Notes: generated by a model from the letters alone, not told the origin. A DNA stretch of 64,000 nt from Mucilaginibacter empetricola (GCF_024808665.1 NZ_JANUBZ010000002.1:124001-188000), one strand, 5' to 3'. Shown: positions 29,101 to 37,486, counted from the stretch's first letter. Translations and numbers: made by a program.

Positions 29101-29304
29101 TTGGGTTATACCTGGCCGGTTGCTAATAGCGTAGTAAAAAATGTTAAACTTTCATTAATTGGCAGAAACCTGATTTACTTCTATAAGAAAGCACCTTTTG
29201 ATCCGGAAGTTACCACTTCTACAGGTAATGGCTTATCGGGTGTTGATCTGTTTAACCAGCCAGCAACCCGTAATGTGGGTTTAGACCTGAATGTTTCCTT
29301 TTAA
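26176..29304 (+). CDS. SusC/RagA TonB-linked outer-membrane transporter of the N-glycan locus
   Basis: A 1042-residue TonB-dependent channel for import of oligosaccharides. The signal peptide (to about 28, ASSAMAAA) is followed by a CarboxypepD_reg-like domain (about 48-125, IKGTVKDEAGATLPGVSVTVKG), a plug domain (about 135-280, QPLYVIDGVPMANP and ESITVLEGASAAALYGSQAANGV) and the barrel. It has no STN domain, unlike the protein at 20765-24079, so it is not controlled by a sigma/FecR pair. It leads an operon with SusD, two GH18 enzymes and a GH92 enzyme, so its cargo is probably a high-mannose oligosaccharide. ATG 26176 (MSMKKK) and ATG 26182 are both possible starts. Confidence 0.95.
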   Translation: MSMKKKLLTCFIVCSSVGAFFASSAMAAANSRHFLTTHAPFLQVNADQSIKGTVKDEAGATLPGVSVTVKGTTKGTQTDVNGRFTLTANQGDVLVFSYIGYTTKEVTVGTDAVIAVTLTSNASQLDVIVVTALGVKRSQKSLTYAQQQISGSELNDVKTDNLINSLNGKVAGLAIEPSASGVGGSAKVLLRGSRSFAGNNQPLYVIDGVPMANPINFSGTTTTNGGQPADNFGGSPDGGDGISNLNPDDIESITVLEGASAAALYGSQAANGVILITTKKGKSGKTEIHYSSSFQASNAVSEPKFQNQYGQTSAGAATSWGPAISTSEDNLKDFFRTGTNWTNAINLSTGTDIGQTYASYANTSANGIEPGNELRRNNFDLRETGHFLNNKLTVDGNVNYIDQDIKNSPGLGLYTNPLVGLYLFPRGLNILPYKNQYLLGGNTGTARQNWVTPNDDSQEQNPWWVTNMNPNNLQRNRIIFNGSAKYDFTKWFNVQVRGSLDRTNDAYTQDLYSGTIATFNSNGNGHYSYSNQVTEQKYADAIANFTPGKFGAFKFDGLVGGAINDSQLSGLGAGGDLNTPDFFTPYNIIAGKSAPIAFGNHTQIQSLFGAANLSYKDYLYLALTDRTDWNSTLAFTNKVDYNYPSVGLTAILSQMFTLPQAISYAKIRGSYADVANGLPPYITLSQNTQSSSGALIFNTTAPLHTLKPENTHSYEFGTDWKFMENRFNFSFTYYNTHTYNQYFSLTPPAATLISTGYVNAGDIQNTGFEILLGADVIRSSSFKWNSSITASANKNKIISLDPADNLNQAILTGNDGGGFGYESVIAKGGSFGDIYGYTTVRNAAGQIVLSGTNASNYAPQKNSTMSYVGNPNPKFQLGWNNSFNVGQFNLDFLVDGKFGGQVLSLTQAMLDSYGVSQVSGTARANGGVTVNAVNQAGAPVTTVNAQTWYQTIGGRNALTDQYIYSATVVRLRQAALGYTWPVANSVVKNVKLSLIGRNLIYFYKKAPFDPEVTTSTGNGLSGVDLFNQPATRNVGLDLNVSF

Positions 29305-29328
29305 GTTAATGATTAAAAAAGCACAGTA

Positions 29329-30942
29329 ATGAAAAGAAATTATAAATATTCGAAGCATATTACCGGAAACAAGCTAGGCCTTGCACTGGTTTCTGTTATG
29401 GCTTTGGCGGTAACAGCATGCACCAAAAATTTTGATAAATACAATACCAATCCCAACTCCTTAAGCAAGAGCCAAAGTGCATCTATAGCATCTACGGCAT
29501 TCGGCCCAATGGAACAGGCTATCTACTCTAACTATCAGCGTGCTCAGAATTTGAGTGCCGATGGTTACAGCGGCTATATGCAACCCGGTATTGCTTTCGG
29601 TGGCGATCGTAACAATTTGACGTATGACATGAATGATGGCTGGAACACCACCGGTTTTAATGATCAGTATACCATGGTGATGTCGCCGGTGCACGCAATT
29701 GCTACCACCACTACCATTAAACAAACCAACCCCGAAATGTGGGCCGTTGCTTTGCTGATACAAGTAGAAGCTATGGACCGCGTTACCGACAGATTTGGCC
29801 CCATCCCTTATACAAAAGTAGCTACATCGTTAACTACTGCACCTTATGATGACCAGCCAACTGTTTACCAAACATTTTTTAAACAAATTGACACTGCGGT
29901 AACCAACCTGAAAGCTTATATAGCAGCTAACCCTGGTAAAACCAGCTTAGGTGCAAGTGATTACATCTATGCAGGCAATTATGCCGAGTGGTTAAAATTT
30001 GCTAACTCGCTGCGTTTGCGTCTGGCTATGCGTATTGTAAAAATTGATCCGGCTACTGCACAAACACAAGCAGTAGAAGCTTTAAACGATGCAGGCGGTA
30101 CATTAACTACACCTACTGACGACGCTGCAATTGCCCAAACAGGTGGCCGTGAGAATGACCTTCACCAAATATCAGGCGATTGGAATAACACCAATATGAG
30201 TGCTGCAATTGAATCGTACATGGTGGGTTATAATGACCCTCGTCTTTCTGTATATTTTCAGCCTGCACAAGCAGGTGCCGGCGCCTACGCAGGTCAGTTT
30301 GTGGGGATACGGGCAGGTTCATTAATTGGTTCAAGCCAAAGTACCTATTCAAACTTTGCAAACCTTAACACTACCCAAACCTTCCTGTTTTCAACTCCAC
30401 AGCTAATTATGACAGCTGCTGAGGTTTGGTTCCTTAAGGCTGAAGCTGCTTTGCGCGGATGGACTGCTGCAAGTGTACAAAGCAATTATGAAGCAGGCAT
30501 TGCCGCTTCTATGAACCAATGGAATGTAAGCATAGGTTCATATTTGAGCGATGGCACCAGCACCGAAGCTAATTTTACCGATCCGCTTAATGCCGTTAAC
30601 AATGCAACTGCATTATCAACCATAACCATTAAATGGGATAACAGCGCCACACAGGAACAAATGCTGGAGCGCATTATCACCCAAAAATGGCTGGCTATAT
30701 TCCCTGACGGACAGGAGGCATGGGCCGATTACAGACGTACCGGCTATCCTAAACTATTCCCGGTTGCCAATAACTTTAGCGGTGGTACCATTAGTACTGA
30801 CGTACAAGTACGCAGGTTGCCGTACCCATCGACCGAATACACTAACAATGGCCCTGCGGTAAATAATGCCGTAAAACTATTGGGAGGAGCCGACAATGGC
30901 GGCACCCGTTTATGGTGGGATGTAAATAAAGCGAACTTTTAA
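29329..30942 (+). CDS. SusD/RagB-family lipoprotein of the N-glycan locus
   Basis: A 537-residue surface lipoprotein that binds glycan for the SusC encoded 24 bases upstream. The lipobox gives Cys31 (ALAVTACTKN). The SusD-like_2 features are clear: KYNTNPNSLS, LRLRLAMRIVKIDPATAQ, AAEVWFLKAEAALRGW, QKWLAIFPDGQEAWADYRRTGYPKLF and VRRLPYPSTEY. It is followed by a strong terminator hairpin at 30984, so the downstream enzyme genes may be expressed at a lower level or from their own promoters. Confidence 0.95.
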   Translation: MKRNYKYSKHITGNKLGLALVSVMALAVTACTKNFDKYNTNPNSLSKSQSASIASTAFGPMEQAIYSNYQRAQNLSADGYSGYMQPGIAFGGDRNNLTYDMNDGWNTTGFNDQYTMVMSPVHAIATTTTIKQTNPEMWAVALLIQVEAMDRVTDRFGPIPYTKVATSLTTAPYDDQPTVYQTFFKQIDTAVTNLKAYIAANPGKTSLGASDYIYAGNYAEWLKFANSLRLRLAMRIVKIDPATAQTQAVEALNDAGGTLTTPTDDAAIAQTGGRENDLHQISGDWNNTNMSAAIESYMVGYNDPRLSVYFQPAQAGAGAYAGQFVGIRAGSLIGSSQSTYSNFANLNTTQTFLFSTPQLIMTAAEVWFLKAEAALRGWTAASVQSNYEAGIAASMNQWNVSIGSYLSDGTSTEANFTDPLNAVNNATALSTITIKWDNSATQEQMLERIITQKWLAIFPDGQEAWADYRRTGYPKLFPVANNFSGGTISTDVQVRRLPYPSTEYTNNGPAVNNAVKLLGGADNGGTRLWWDVNKANF

Positions 30943-30983
30943 CTGAGTAATGAGAACGGATGAAAAATGGTTGAGTTCATCCG

Positions 30984-31011
30984 AAAAGGCCCCTGCAAAG
31001 GGGCCTTTTTT
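30984..31011 (+). terminator. Terminator or attenuator after susD
   Basis: AAAAGGCCCC pairs with GGGGCCTTTTT around TGCAAA and ends in a T-run. It lies between susD and the first GH18 gene and probably reduces read-through into the enzyme genes. Confidence 0.85.
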
Positions 31012-31180
31012 AAACGATCTATTGCTTCGGCAGTAATCAACAAAATATAAATAAACCCATCGACCTTAAAAACCTAAACCCTGTTACAGTAGAAAATTAT
31101 AACCTTCTGCTAGTGATGCCTATGGATAGAATCAATTAATCACAAATTCTATAAACCAAATTAAAAACCCAAAAAAAATC

Positions 31181-32137
31181 ATGAGAACATCTAACAAATT
31201 ATTCCTGACGAAGGCAGCGATCTTTGTTATTGCGCCGGCACTTTTATTTTTTTCTGCATGTAAAAAGGATGCCAGTAACGCATCGCCCCAAACAACGCCT
31301 GCAAGTACTTTAAAGGGGCAAAGTAATTTAGCAGCGAGCACTGTTACCCCGCAGTCGGTGTGTTATGTTGAGGTAAATACCGAAAGTTTACTTAATGTTG
31401 GTAATTACCAACTGGCCAACGGTAAGCAATTATTTAGCATAGGTATTATTTTTGCCGCCAATATTAATTACGATACTACTGCTGATACTGCACAGCTTTA
31501 TTTTAATCCGCAGGTAACTGCTGTTTTAAGCGGCGCTGCCACCAATATTAAGCCATTACAGGCCAAAGGAATAAAAGTGCTGCTGTCTATACTGGGCAAC
31601 CATGAAGGCGCAGGGATCTGTAATTTCCAAACACAGGCAGCAGCCACTGCTTTTGCCAAACAGCTAAGCGCTGCCGTTACCAAGTATGGCCTTGACGGGA
31701 TTGATTTTGATGATGAATATGCTGATTACGGAACTAATGGAACCGGTCAGCCAAATGCTTTTTCTTTTGTTTATTTGGTAACCGCTTTACGTCAATTGAT
31801 GCCTACCAAAATCATCTCTTTTTATGATTATGGTCCTGCTGCATCTGAATTATCCTACAATGGCGTAACTGTTGGCTCAAAAGTTAATTACAGCTGGAAT
31901 GCAATATATGGCAGCTTCTCAGTTCCTAATGTACCCGGTTTAAGTGCAGCCAACCTTGGCCCTGCGGCAATTGATATTCAAAATACAAGCGCAAGTACAG
32001 CAGCATCCCTGGCTACTCAAACAGTAAAAGGTGGTTATGGTATTTATTTAACCTATAACCTGCCTAATACCGATGTTCATACTTATTTAACCAGCGTATC
32101 AAAGGCTTTATATGGCCAGGCAACTGTTTATAAGTAA
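31181..32137 (+). CDS. GH18 endo-beta-N-acetylglucosaminidase (EndoH-like)
   Basis: This 318-residue surface or periplasmic lipoprotein (Cys27 in FFSACKKD) should cut between the two core GlcNAc residues of N-glycans. The GH18 motif D-x-x-D-x-D-x-E is LDGIDFDDEYADYG, with Asp177 and the catalytic Glu179. FDDEYADYG followed by NGT and the single compact barrel are the EndoH type rather than the chitinase type. ILGNHEGAGIC and ISFYDYGPA line the barrel. It is about 60-70% alike by eye to the GH18 domain at 34699-36072 but lacks the lectin. The gene order SusC-SusD-GH18-GH92-GH18 supports high-mannose N-glycan use. Confidence 0.92.
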   Translation: MRTSNKLFLTKAAIFVIAPALLFFSACKKDASNASPQTTPASTLKGQSNLAASTVTPQSVCYVEVNTESLLNVGNYQLANGKQLFSIGIIFAANINYDTTADTAQLYFNPQVTAVLSGAATNIKPLQAKGIKVLLSILGNHEGAGICNFQTQAAATAFAKQLSAAVTKYGLDGIDFDDEYADYGTNGTGQPNAFSFVYLVTALRQLMPTKIISFYDYGPAASELSYNGVTVGSKVNYSWNAIYGSFSVPNVPGLSAANLGPAAIDIQNTSASTAASLATQTVKGGYGIYLTYNLPNTDVHTYLTSVSKALYGQATVYK

Positions 32138-32170
32138 GATCAGTGAAAATTTAATAATAAAATAAATAAA

Positions 32171-32202
32171 TAGCGGTCAGCCCTTGCAGGGGCCGACCGC
32201 TA
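32171..32202. terminator. Intercistronic hairpin between GH18 and GH92 genes
   Basis: TAGCGGTCaGCCC pairs with GGGCcGACCGCTA around TTGCA. It is stable but is not followed by a T-run (TATTGC), and the GH92 ATG is only 15 bases away, so it is more likely an mRNA processing or stability element than a terminator. Confidence 0.55.
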
Positions 32203-32216
32203 TTGCATAACAACGT

Positions 32217-34412
32217 ATGTTAAAAATTCTAAAATATCCGATTTCCTTACTAGCCCTGGCAATTTCATTAAATGGTTTTGCACAGGAGAAATTAACAAAA
32301 TATGTAGATCCATTTATAGGCACAGGCGGCCATGGACACACTTTTCCGGGCGCTGCGGTTCCGTTTGGGATGATACAGCTGAGTCCTGATAATGGCCGTA
32401 CCGGCTGGGACTGGTGCGGGGGCTATCATTATGGCGATACTGTTATTGCCGGGTTTAGCCACATGCACTTAAGCGGCACAGGCATAGGCGATTGGTGCGA
32501 TATATCTGTAATGCCCGAAACCAGGTTGATTACTGATACTGCCGATCATGGCCTGGCGAAATTCAATCATCGAAACGAAATAGCAACGCCCGGCTTTTAT
32601 AAGGTAACAATGGATAACGGCATCAGCGCCGCTTTTACTGTTACCGAGCATTGCGGCTTGCACAATTATATATTCCCGGCAAATGTGAGCCCGGTGATTA
32701 AGCTCGATCTGGGTTATCATCAAAACTGGGATAAGCCTACAGAAACTTACGTTGAAAAATTGGATGATTCCACCCTGGTGGGGTATCGTTATTCTACCGG
32801 ATGGGCACAAACGCAACGCGTGTATTTTGCATTACGTTCGTCGGTTCCCTTCAGCAAATTATCAATAATTGCCGATGGCAAACCCATCCCATCATCTGGT
32901 GCAAAAGGCACGGGCGTTATTGCACAATTACTGTTTAATAAGCAAAAGGCTAACCATATTATGCTTAAAGTAGCATTATCTACGGTAAGTTCAGACAATG
33001 CAACCCAAGCCCTTAAAGAAATTAATAACTGGGACTTTAACAGTGTCAGGAAACATGCTGCCGAAAAATGGGAGCATGAGTTATCAAAAATTAAAATCAA
33101 TACTAATGATATCCGGATTAAACGGATCTTTTATACCGGCATTTATCATACCTGTATAGCGCCATCGCAATATTCTGATGCTGATGGTACCTATCAAAAT
33201 GCAAAAGGCGAAATCCACAAAATGCCTGCCGGGCAACAACGTTATACTGCCTATTCGCTTTGGGATACTTTTCGTGCCCTGAATCCATTATATACCCTCA
33301 CGCAGCCTGAACGCTACCTGGGAATTTTAAATTCCATGCTTGCTTTTTATAAAGAGAATGGCCTGCTGCCGGTTTGGGACCTGAGTACCGATGAAACCAA
33401 TTGTATGACCGGTTACCACGCTGTACCTGTTTTGGCTGATGCTATTTTAAAGGGCATAAAAGGCATCGACTATCAATTGGCTTATACCGCCATGAAGGCA
33501 AGTGCCATGGAAAATATAAGAGGTTGTAATTATTATCGCCAATACGGCTATGTACCGCAGGACAAGTATGGAGCAAGTGTTACCAATACCCTTGAATATA
33601 GTTATGATGATTGGTGTATTGCCCAGGTAGCACAAAAACTGGGCTATGGCGATGATTATAAATATTTCATGAAACGTTCTGCCGGTTGGAAAAATCTATA
33701 TGACCCTGTTACCGGTTTTATGCGTGCAAAAAATGCCGATGGCAGCTGGGTAACACCATTTGATCCTTTTTATTCGGAGCATAACCCTGATAAGGCTATG
33801 TTTATGGAGGGTGATGCATGGCAATATACCTTTTTTGTACCCCAGGATGTTGACGGGTTGATCAGCGCTTATGGCGGCAGGCAAAAGTTTGTAAAGAAAG
33901 TAGACTCTCTATTTACCATCAGCTCCATTATGCATGGCGAAGACCAGTCGCCTGATATTAGTGGGATGATTGGCCAGTATGCTCACGGAAATGAGCCCAG
34001 TCATCACGTGGCTTATCTGTACGACTATGCCGGCATGCCATGGAAAACGCAATCGCGTGTGCGGATGATCATAGATTCCTTGTACCACGATCAGCCCGAT
34101 GGCTATGCCGGTAACGAAGATTGCGGGCAGATGAGCGCCTGGGCGGTGTGGAATATTGTGGGCTTGTATCCTGCTAATCCGGCCAGTGGCAGGTATATGT
34201 TTGGCAGCCCTGCTGTAAATGAATCTGTTATTAAAACCAAAGGCGGCAAGTTTGTTATTATCGCTTTAAATAATAGTAAGGCCAATGTTTACATTCAAAG
34301 TGCTACGCTCAATGGCAAGCCTCATCATAAATTATACATAACGCATCAGCAAATAGAAAATGGCGGCGTATTGGAGTTTACAATGGGGCCGAAGCCTAAA
34401 AAAGACTTGTAA
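32217..34412 (+). CDS. GH92 alpha-mannosidase
   Basis: A 731-residue exo-alpha-mannosidase with a signal peptide (about 1-22, LALAISLNGFAQ). The GH92 hallmarks are KYVDPFIGTGGHGHTFPGA at the N-terminus, PFGMIQLSPD, GYHYGD with SHMHLSGTG, the acid residue region HGNEPSHH (Glu near residue 593) and GNEDCGQMSAWAVWNIVGLYP near the end. Family members remove alpha-1,2, -1,3, -1,4 or -1,6 mannose using calcium; which linkage cannot be read from the motifs. Flanked by two EndoH-type GH18 genes, it should trim the mannose arms after or before the endo-cut. Confidence 0.96.
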   Translation: MLKILKYPISLLALAISLNGFAQEKLTKYVDPFIGTGGHGHTFPGAAVPFGMIQLSPDNGRTGWDWCGGYHYGDTVIAGFSHMHLSGTGIGDWCDISVMPETRLITDTADHGLAKFNHRNEIATPGFYKVTMDNGISAAFTVTEHCGLHNYIFPANVSPVIKLDLGYHQNWDKPTETYVEKLDDSTLVGYRYSTGWAQTQRVYFALRSSVPFSKLSIIADGKPIPSSGAKGTGVIAQLLFNKQKANHIMLKVALSTVSSDNATQALKEINNWDFNSVRKHAAEKWEHELSKIKINTNDIRIKRIFYTGIYHTCIAPSQYSDADGTYQNAKGEIHKMPAGQQRYTAYSLWDTFRALNPLYTLTQPERYLGILNSMLAFYKENGLLPVWDLSTDETNCMTGYHAVPVLADAILKGIKGIDYQLAYTAMKASAMENIRGCNYYRQYGYVPQDKYGASVTNTLEYSYDDWCIAQVAQKLGYGDDYKYFMKRSAGWKNLYDPVTGFMRAKNADGSWVTPFDPFYSEHNPDKAMFMEGDAWQYTFFVPQDVDGLISAYGGRQKFVKKVDSLFTISSIMHGEDQSPDISGMIGQYAHGNEPSHHVAYLYDYAGMPWKTQSRVRMIIDSLYHDQPDGYAGNEDCGQMSAWAVWNIVGLYPANPASGRYMFGSPAVNESVIKTKGGKFVIIALNNSKANVYIQSATLNGKPHHKLYITHQQIENGGVLEFTMGPKPKKDL

Positions 34413-34436
34413 TAGAAATAAAATATAATTACAAAC

Positions 34437-34605
34437 GCGAATCAAGAATTAAGAACCAGGAGTCAAGAAAATAAGCTGATAAGTGAATAGATAGTGGCAC
34501 AGTTTATTTTACGCCCTTGAAATATCTAATCAAATATGACATTAAACAAGAGTGTTGCTACTTTTTTCTTGATTCCTGGCTCTAATATCTTGGCTCTTGA
34601 TTCGC
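34437..34605. repeat. Palindromic element between the GH92 and second GH18 genes
   Basis: The left arm (GCGAATCAAGAATTAAGAAC ... GTCAAGAAAA) and right arm (TTTTTTCTTGATTCCTGG ... CTCTTGATTCGC) are inverted over about 40 bases with a few mismatches; the 85-90 bases between them have no frame. It interrupts the operon and may carry or break transcription signals. Confidence 0.55.
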
Positions 34606-34698
34606 ATTATAAACTAAAAACGGAATGCCTATGGATAAAAAGTAATCTGTAACCAATAACCCTTATAACCAATTGTTTAATTATAAAACCAAATTATT

Positions 34699-36072
34699 AT
34701 GAAAAAATTAATTTCTTTTAAAATTATACTACTAATAGCGTTTGGCTTGCTGTTGACTTTGCAGGGATGTAAAAAAAGTGTAAACGGTGTTGACAATCCT
34801 AAGAATACGCTGATTAAAGGCCAAAAAAATCTGTCGGCAACAAAAAGTGGCCCAATTAGTGTTTGTTATATCGAGGTCAATAATAACAGCATACTCGATG
34901 TAGGTAAGTATACGCTGGCAAGCAATGGCGCCAATGTTTTTGACATAGGGATCATATTTGCTGCGAATATTAATTATGACACATCTGCCGATACAGCACA
35001 ATTGTATTTTAATACTCAGGTCAGTGCGGTCCTTACAAATGCAGCTACTCAGATAAAGCCTTTACAAAATCAGGGAATTAAGGTACTATTGTCTATTTTG
35101 GGTAATCATGAGGGGGCGGGTATCTGTAATTTTCCGACGCAGGCTGCCGCGCAAAAATTTGCGGTATTGCTTAGCAACGCAGTTACTAAATATGGCCTGG
35201 ATGGTATTGACTTTGATGATGAGTATGCCGACTACGGAACTAACGGAACAGGGCAGCCTAACGCCTATTCATTTGTTTACCTGGTTACAGCGTTAAGGCA
35301 ATTGATGCCAAATAAAACAATATCTTTTTATGACTATGGCCCTGCGGCTTCCGAGCTTTCTTACAATGGTGTTACTGTTGGCTCAAAGGTAAATTATAGT
35401 TGGAATGCTGTTTATGGCACATGGTCGGTACCCAGTGTTCCGGGTTTGTCTAATAGTCAGCTTGGGCCGGCCGCAATTGATATCAGCAGTACATCGCAAA
35501 GCACAGCAACTTCCCTGGCACAGGAAACTGTCAGCAATGGTTACGGCGTTTATCTTACCTATAATCTTAGCGATGCAGATACACATACTTACATTTCGGG
35601 CTTTACTAACGCACTTTATGGCAGCAACGCGGTTTACAATGCCAGCGGCGGTAGTGGCGGCGGTGGCAGCACCGGATTTACAGGCACGCATTCCATTATT
35701 AGTGTTCAATCAGGATTAGCGCTGGATGGTGGTGCTAACACACAAGGAACTAATATTCAGTTGTATGGTTCAAATAATACTTCAGACCAAAAATGGACAG
35801 TTACAGCGTCTGGCAGTGGATATAGTATCATAAGTGCTCAATCCGGATTGGCGTTGGATGGTGGCGCAAATACGCAAGGTACGTACCCCTGGTTATATGG
35901 GTCGAATAGCACCGTTGATCAGCAATGGAAAATTACTGCATCTGGCAGCGGTTATAGTATCACGAGTGTGCAAAGTGGATTGGCTTTGGATGGCGGGCCA
36001 AATACACAAGGCACCAATCCATGGCTTTATACAGCGAATGGAACGATTGACCAACAATGGACTTTTCAATAG
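34699..36072 (+). CDS. GH18 EndoH-like enzyme with C-terminal ricin-type lectin domain
   Basis: A 457-residue lipoprotein (Cys24 in LQGCKKS). Residues 50-312 are the EndoH-type GH18 barrel with LDGIDFDDEYADYG and catalytic Glu175. A Gly/Ser linker (315-326, ASGGSGGGGS) leads to three repeats of about 44 residues (331-457), each with SIxSxQSGLALDGGxNTQG and a closing DQ(K/Q)W: a ricin-B/CBM13-like beta-trefoil. The lectin probably holds the enzyme on glycan or glycoprotein. The catalytic part is a close paralogue of 31181-32137. It is the last gene of the locus; a terminator-like hairpin lies at 36232. Confidence 0.93.
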   Translation: MKKLISFKIILLIAFGLLLTLQGCKKSVNGVDNPKNTLIKGQKNLSATKSGPISVCYIEVNNNSILDVGKYTLASNGANVFDIGIIFAANINYDTSADTAQLYFNTQVSAVLTNAATQIKPLQNQGIKVLLSILGNHEGAGICNFPTQAAAQKFAVLLSNAVTKYGLDGIDFDDEYADYGTNGTGQPNAYSFVYLVTALRQLMPNKTISFYDYGPAASELSYNGVTVGSKVNYSWNAVYGTWSVPSVPGLSNSQLGPAAIDISSTSQSTATSLAQETVSNGYGVYLTYNLSDADTHTYISGFTNALYGSNAVYNASGGSGGGGSTGFTGTHSIISVQSGLALDGGANTQGTNIQLYGSNNTSDQKWTVTASGSGYSIISAQSGLALDGGANTQGTYPWLYGSNSTVDQQWKITASGSGYSITSVQSGLALDGGPNTQGTNPWLYTANGTIDQQWTFQ

Positions 36073-36231
36073 GTAGTTTTAAAACGCCGACCCGAACAAT
36101 AATATTGGGATAAACATTTAACGCTTTTAAAATTATCAGCATCAACACGAAATTTATATAATTTGATCAAGGGGGTCTGCCAAAAAAGATCAGGCCCGAC
36201 TGTGCCTATAGTCTTCATGTTGTTTAAATGG

Positions 36232-36263
36232 AAAGCCTCAAGTCGGAAGATTTGAGGCTTTTT
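36232..36263. terminator. Terminator at the end of the N-glycan locus
   Basis: AAAGCCTCAAGTC pairs with GATTTGAGGCTTT around GGAA, then TTT. It is nearly the same hairpin as at 14684 and 16163. Confidence 0.75.
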
Positions 36264-36317
36264 GTTGTTTTGTAAAAGCAGGCCATGCTGAGTTTGAAAA
36301 TCCGTGGACTATGAAGG

Positions 36318-36500
36318 TGAAATGATAATGATGCGCCGGTAGGTGCAAAATATCGGTAGAAATATTGTTATAGCCGATTTTAGCGTGCTGTAGGTACGCC
36401 ACTTTGCCGCCGAATAGGTTTCGTACCGATGGCACGAAATAATTATTATTTTTTTCTCTACCGATATTTGACTCCGATGGAGTCTTTCTCTTGATCTAAT
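36318..36500. repeat. Intergenic inverted-repeat element with ATATCGGTAGA/TCTACCGATAT arms
   Basis: CAAAATATCGGTAGAAA near 36346 and CTCTACCGATATTTGA near 36457 are inverted. Between them are GCACGC/TAGCGTGC-like and GTACCGATGGCACGAAAT segments. Short phrases such as GGTGCAAAATATC, TTGCCGCCGAATAGG and CTCCGATGGAGTC suggest a known type of dispersed element in this family, but I cannot confirm copy number from one window. Confidence 0.45.
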
Positions 36501-36509
36501 TATATCTGT

Positions 36510-36617
36510 CATGGGTGACTTGTTTCAGCACCCCACTTGCAAGGTATACACCAAGCAGTTCGCCTGTCCTGTGGGGTGCCGATCCGACCAATTGGCGGAC
36601 GACATGACGGGCGGGTG
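36510..36617. repeat. Interspersed repeat related to 1288-1430 and 18747-18795
   Basis: The ends TGTCATGGGTGA and GACGACATGACGG are inverted. TTGCAAGGTATACACCAAGCAG, CCTGTCCTGTGGGGTGC and CCGATCCGACCAATTGGCGG are shared with the other two copies, in different order relative to 1288-1430. Confidence 0.5.
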
Positions 36618-36673
36618 ATGGTTGTGGCTAATAAAATTAACATCAATAAAAATTTTGGCAAGTAAACCATCCA

Positions 36674-37486
36674 TCAAAACTGATGAAATGGCCGCTCAAA
36701 AAAATTGTCAACCAGTTTGTTAAAATCATCGGCATGTTGTATCAATGTTGGGTGACCCGAGTTGGGTACCACCCAAAGATAAGCGCGCGGAATGGCCTGG
36801 TATATTTTTACGGTGTGTTCAATAGGTATTATATCGTGGTCGCCACAGATAATGAGCGAGGGACATTGGATAGCTTTTAAAGCTGCAAACGGGATATTAG
36901 GCTGAACATAATCGAGCATAAATATCTTCCAGTCGTTTTTCTCTTTGGCGGTGGTGCGCGGCTTGTTCTTATCGCTGTTGTATTGTTTCACCATATCGTC
37001 CCAGTCTTTTGGGTTTATTCCCAACGAATCGGGTGTTAAGTTAGCACCGGTTGAGGCCAGCTTGATTACTTTATCAGGATGACGCATCGCCAGTAACAAT
37101 GCATTAATGCCGCCATCGCTCCAGCCAATAACATAGGCCGAATCAATATGCATTTTATCCAATAGCGCGGCAAAGTCATCGGCCATTTGCTCAAAACTCA
37201 ATGAATCGCTGGGATCAATAGTTTTACCATGCGCGCGACTATCCACAGCAATCACCTTATATTTTTTAGAGAAATAGGGGATGGTATGTGAAAAAGCCGT
37301 TATGCTGCCGCCATTGCCGTGTATCAGTAACAGGGGTTTGCCCTGTCCGTAAGTTTCAGCATACATTTTTATGCCGCGCACATCATAATAATTACCTGCG
37401 GCGGGGTTATTACCATAATTAATCTGCTGACCGAAGGCTAAACAGCTAAATGCTAAAGCAAAGAAAAGTAATGCAATTTTTTTCAT
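36674..37486 (-). CDS. Exported alpha/beta hydrolase
   Basis: A 270-residue hydrolase with a signal peptide (1-19, LFFALAFSCLAFGQQ). The alpha/beta fold is clear: oxyanion LIHGNGG (54-60), nucleophile Ser123 in GWSDG, acid Asp216 or Asp218 in ICGDHDIIP, and His245 in PNSGHPT. The cap (about 145-195) is Lys/Asp-rich. Family members are esterases, lactonases or C-C hydrolases, and no substrate can be named. It is monocistronic and divergent from the CYTH-like gene. Confidence 0.88.
   Translation of the reverse strand: MKKIALLFFALAFSCLAFGQQINYGNNPAAGNYYDVRGIKMYAETYGQGKPLLLIHGNGGSITAFSHTIPYFSKKYKVIAVDSRAHGKTIDPSDSLSFEQMADDFAALLDKMHIDSAYVIGWSDGGINALLLAMRHPDKVIKLASTGANLTPDSLGINPKDWDDMVKQYNSDKNKPRTTAKEKNDWKIFMLDYVQPNIPFAALKAIQCPSLIICGDHDIIPIEHTVKIYQAIPRAYLWVVPNSGHPTLIQHADDFNKLVDNFFERPFHQF

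Larger units (their letters stand above)
36073..36673. other. 601-base intergenic region with hairpin and repeats
   Basis: There is no credible gene. The region holds a terminator hairpin (36232-36263), an inverted-repeat element (36318-36500) and an element of the GTCAT...ATGAC type (36510-36617). The first 150 bases are AT-rich and featureless. Confidence 0.6.

Noticed and set aside
35695-36065. Direct DNA repeats that look like a tandem or CRISPR-like array
   Set aside because: They are in-frame codons of the three ricin-type lectin repeats; no CRISPR array or cas gene is seen anywhere.
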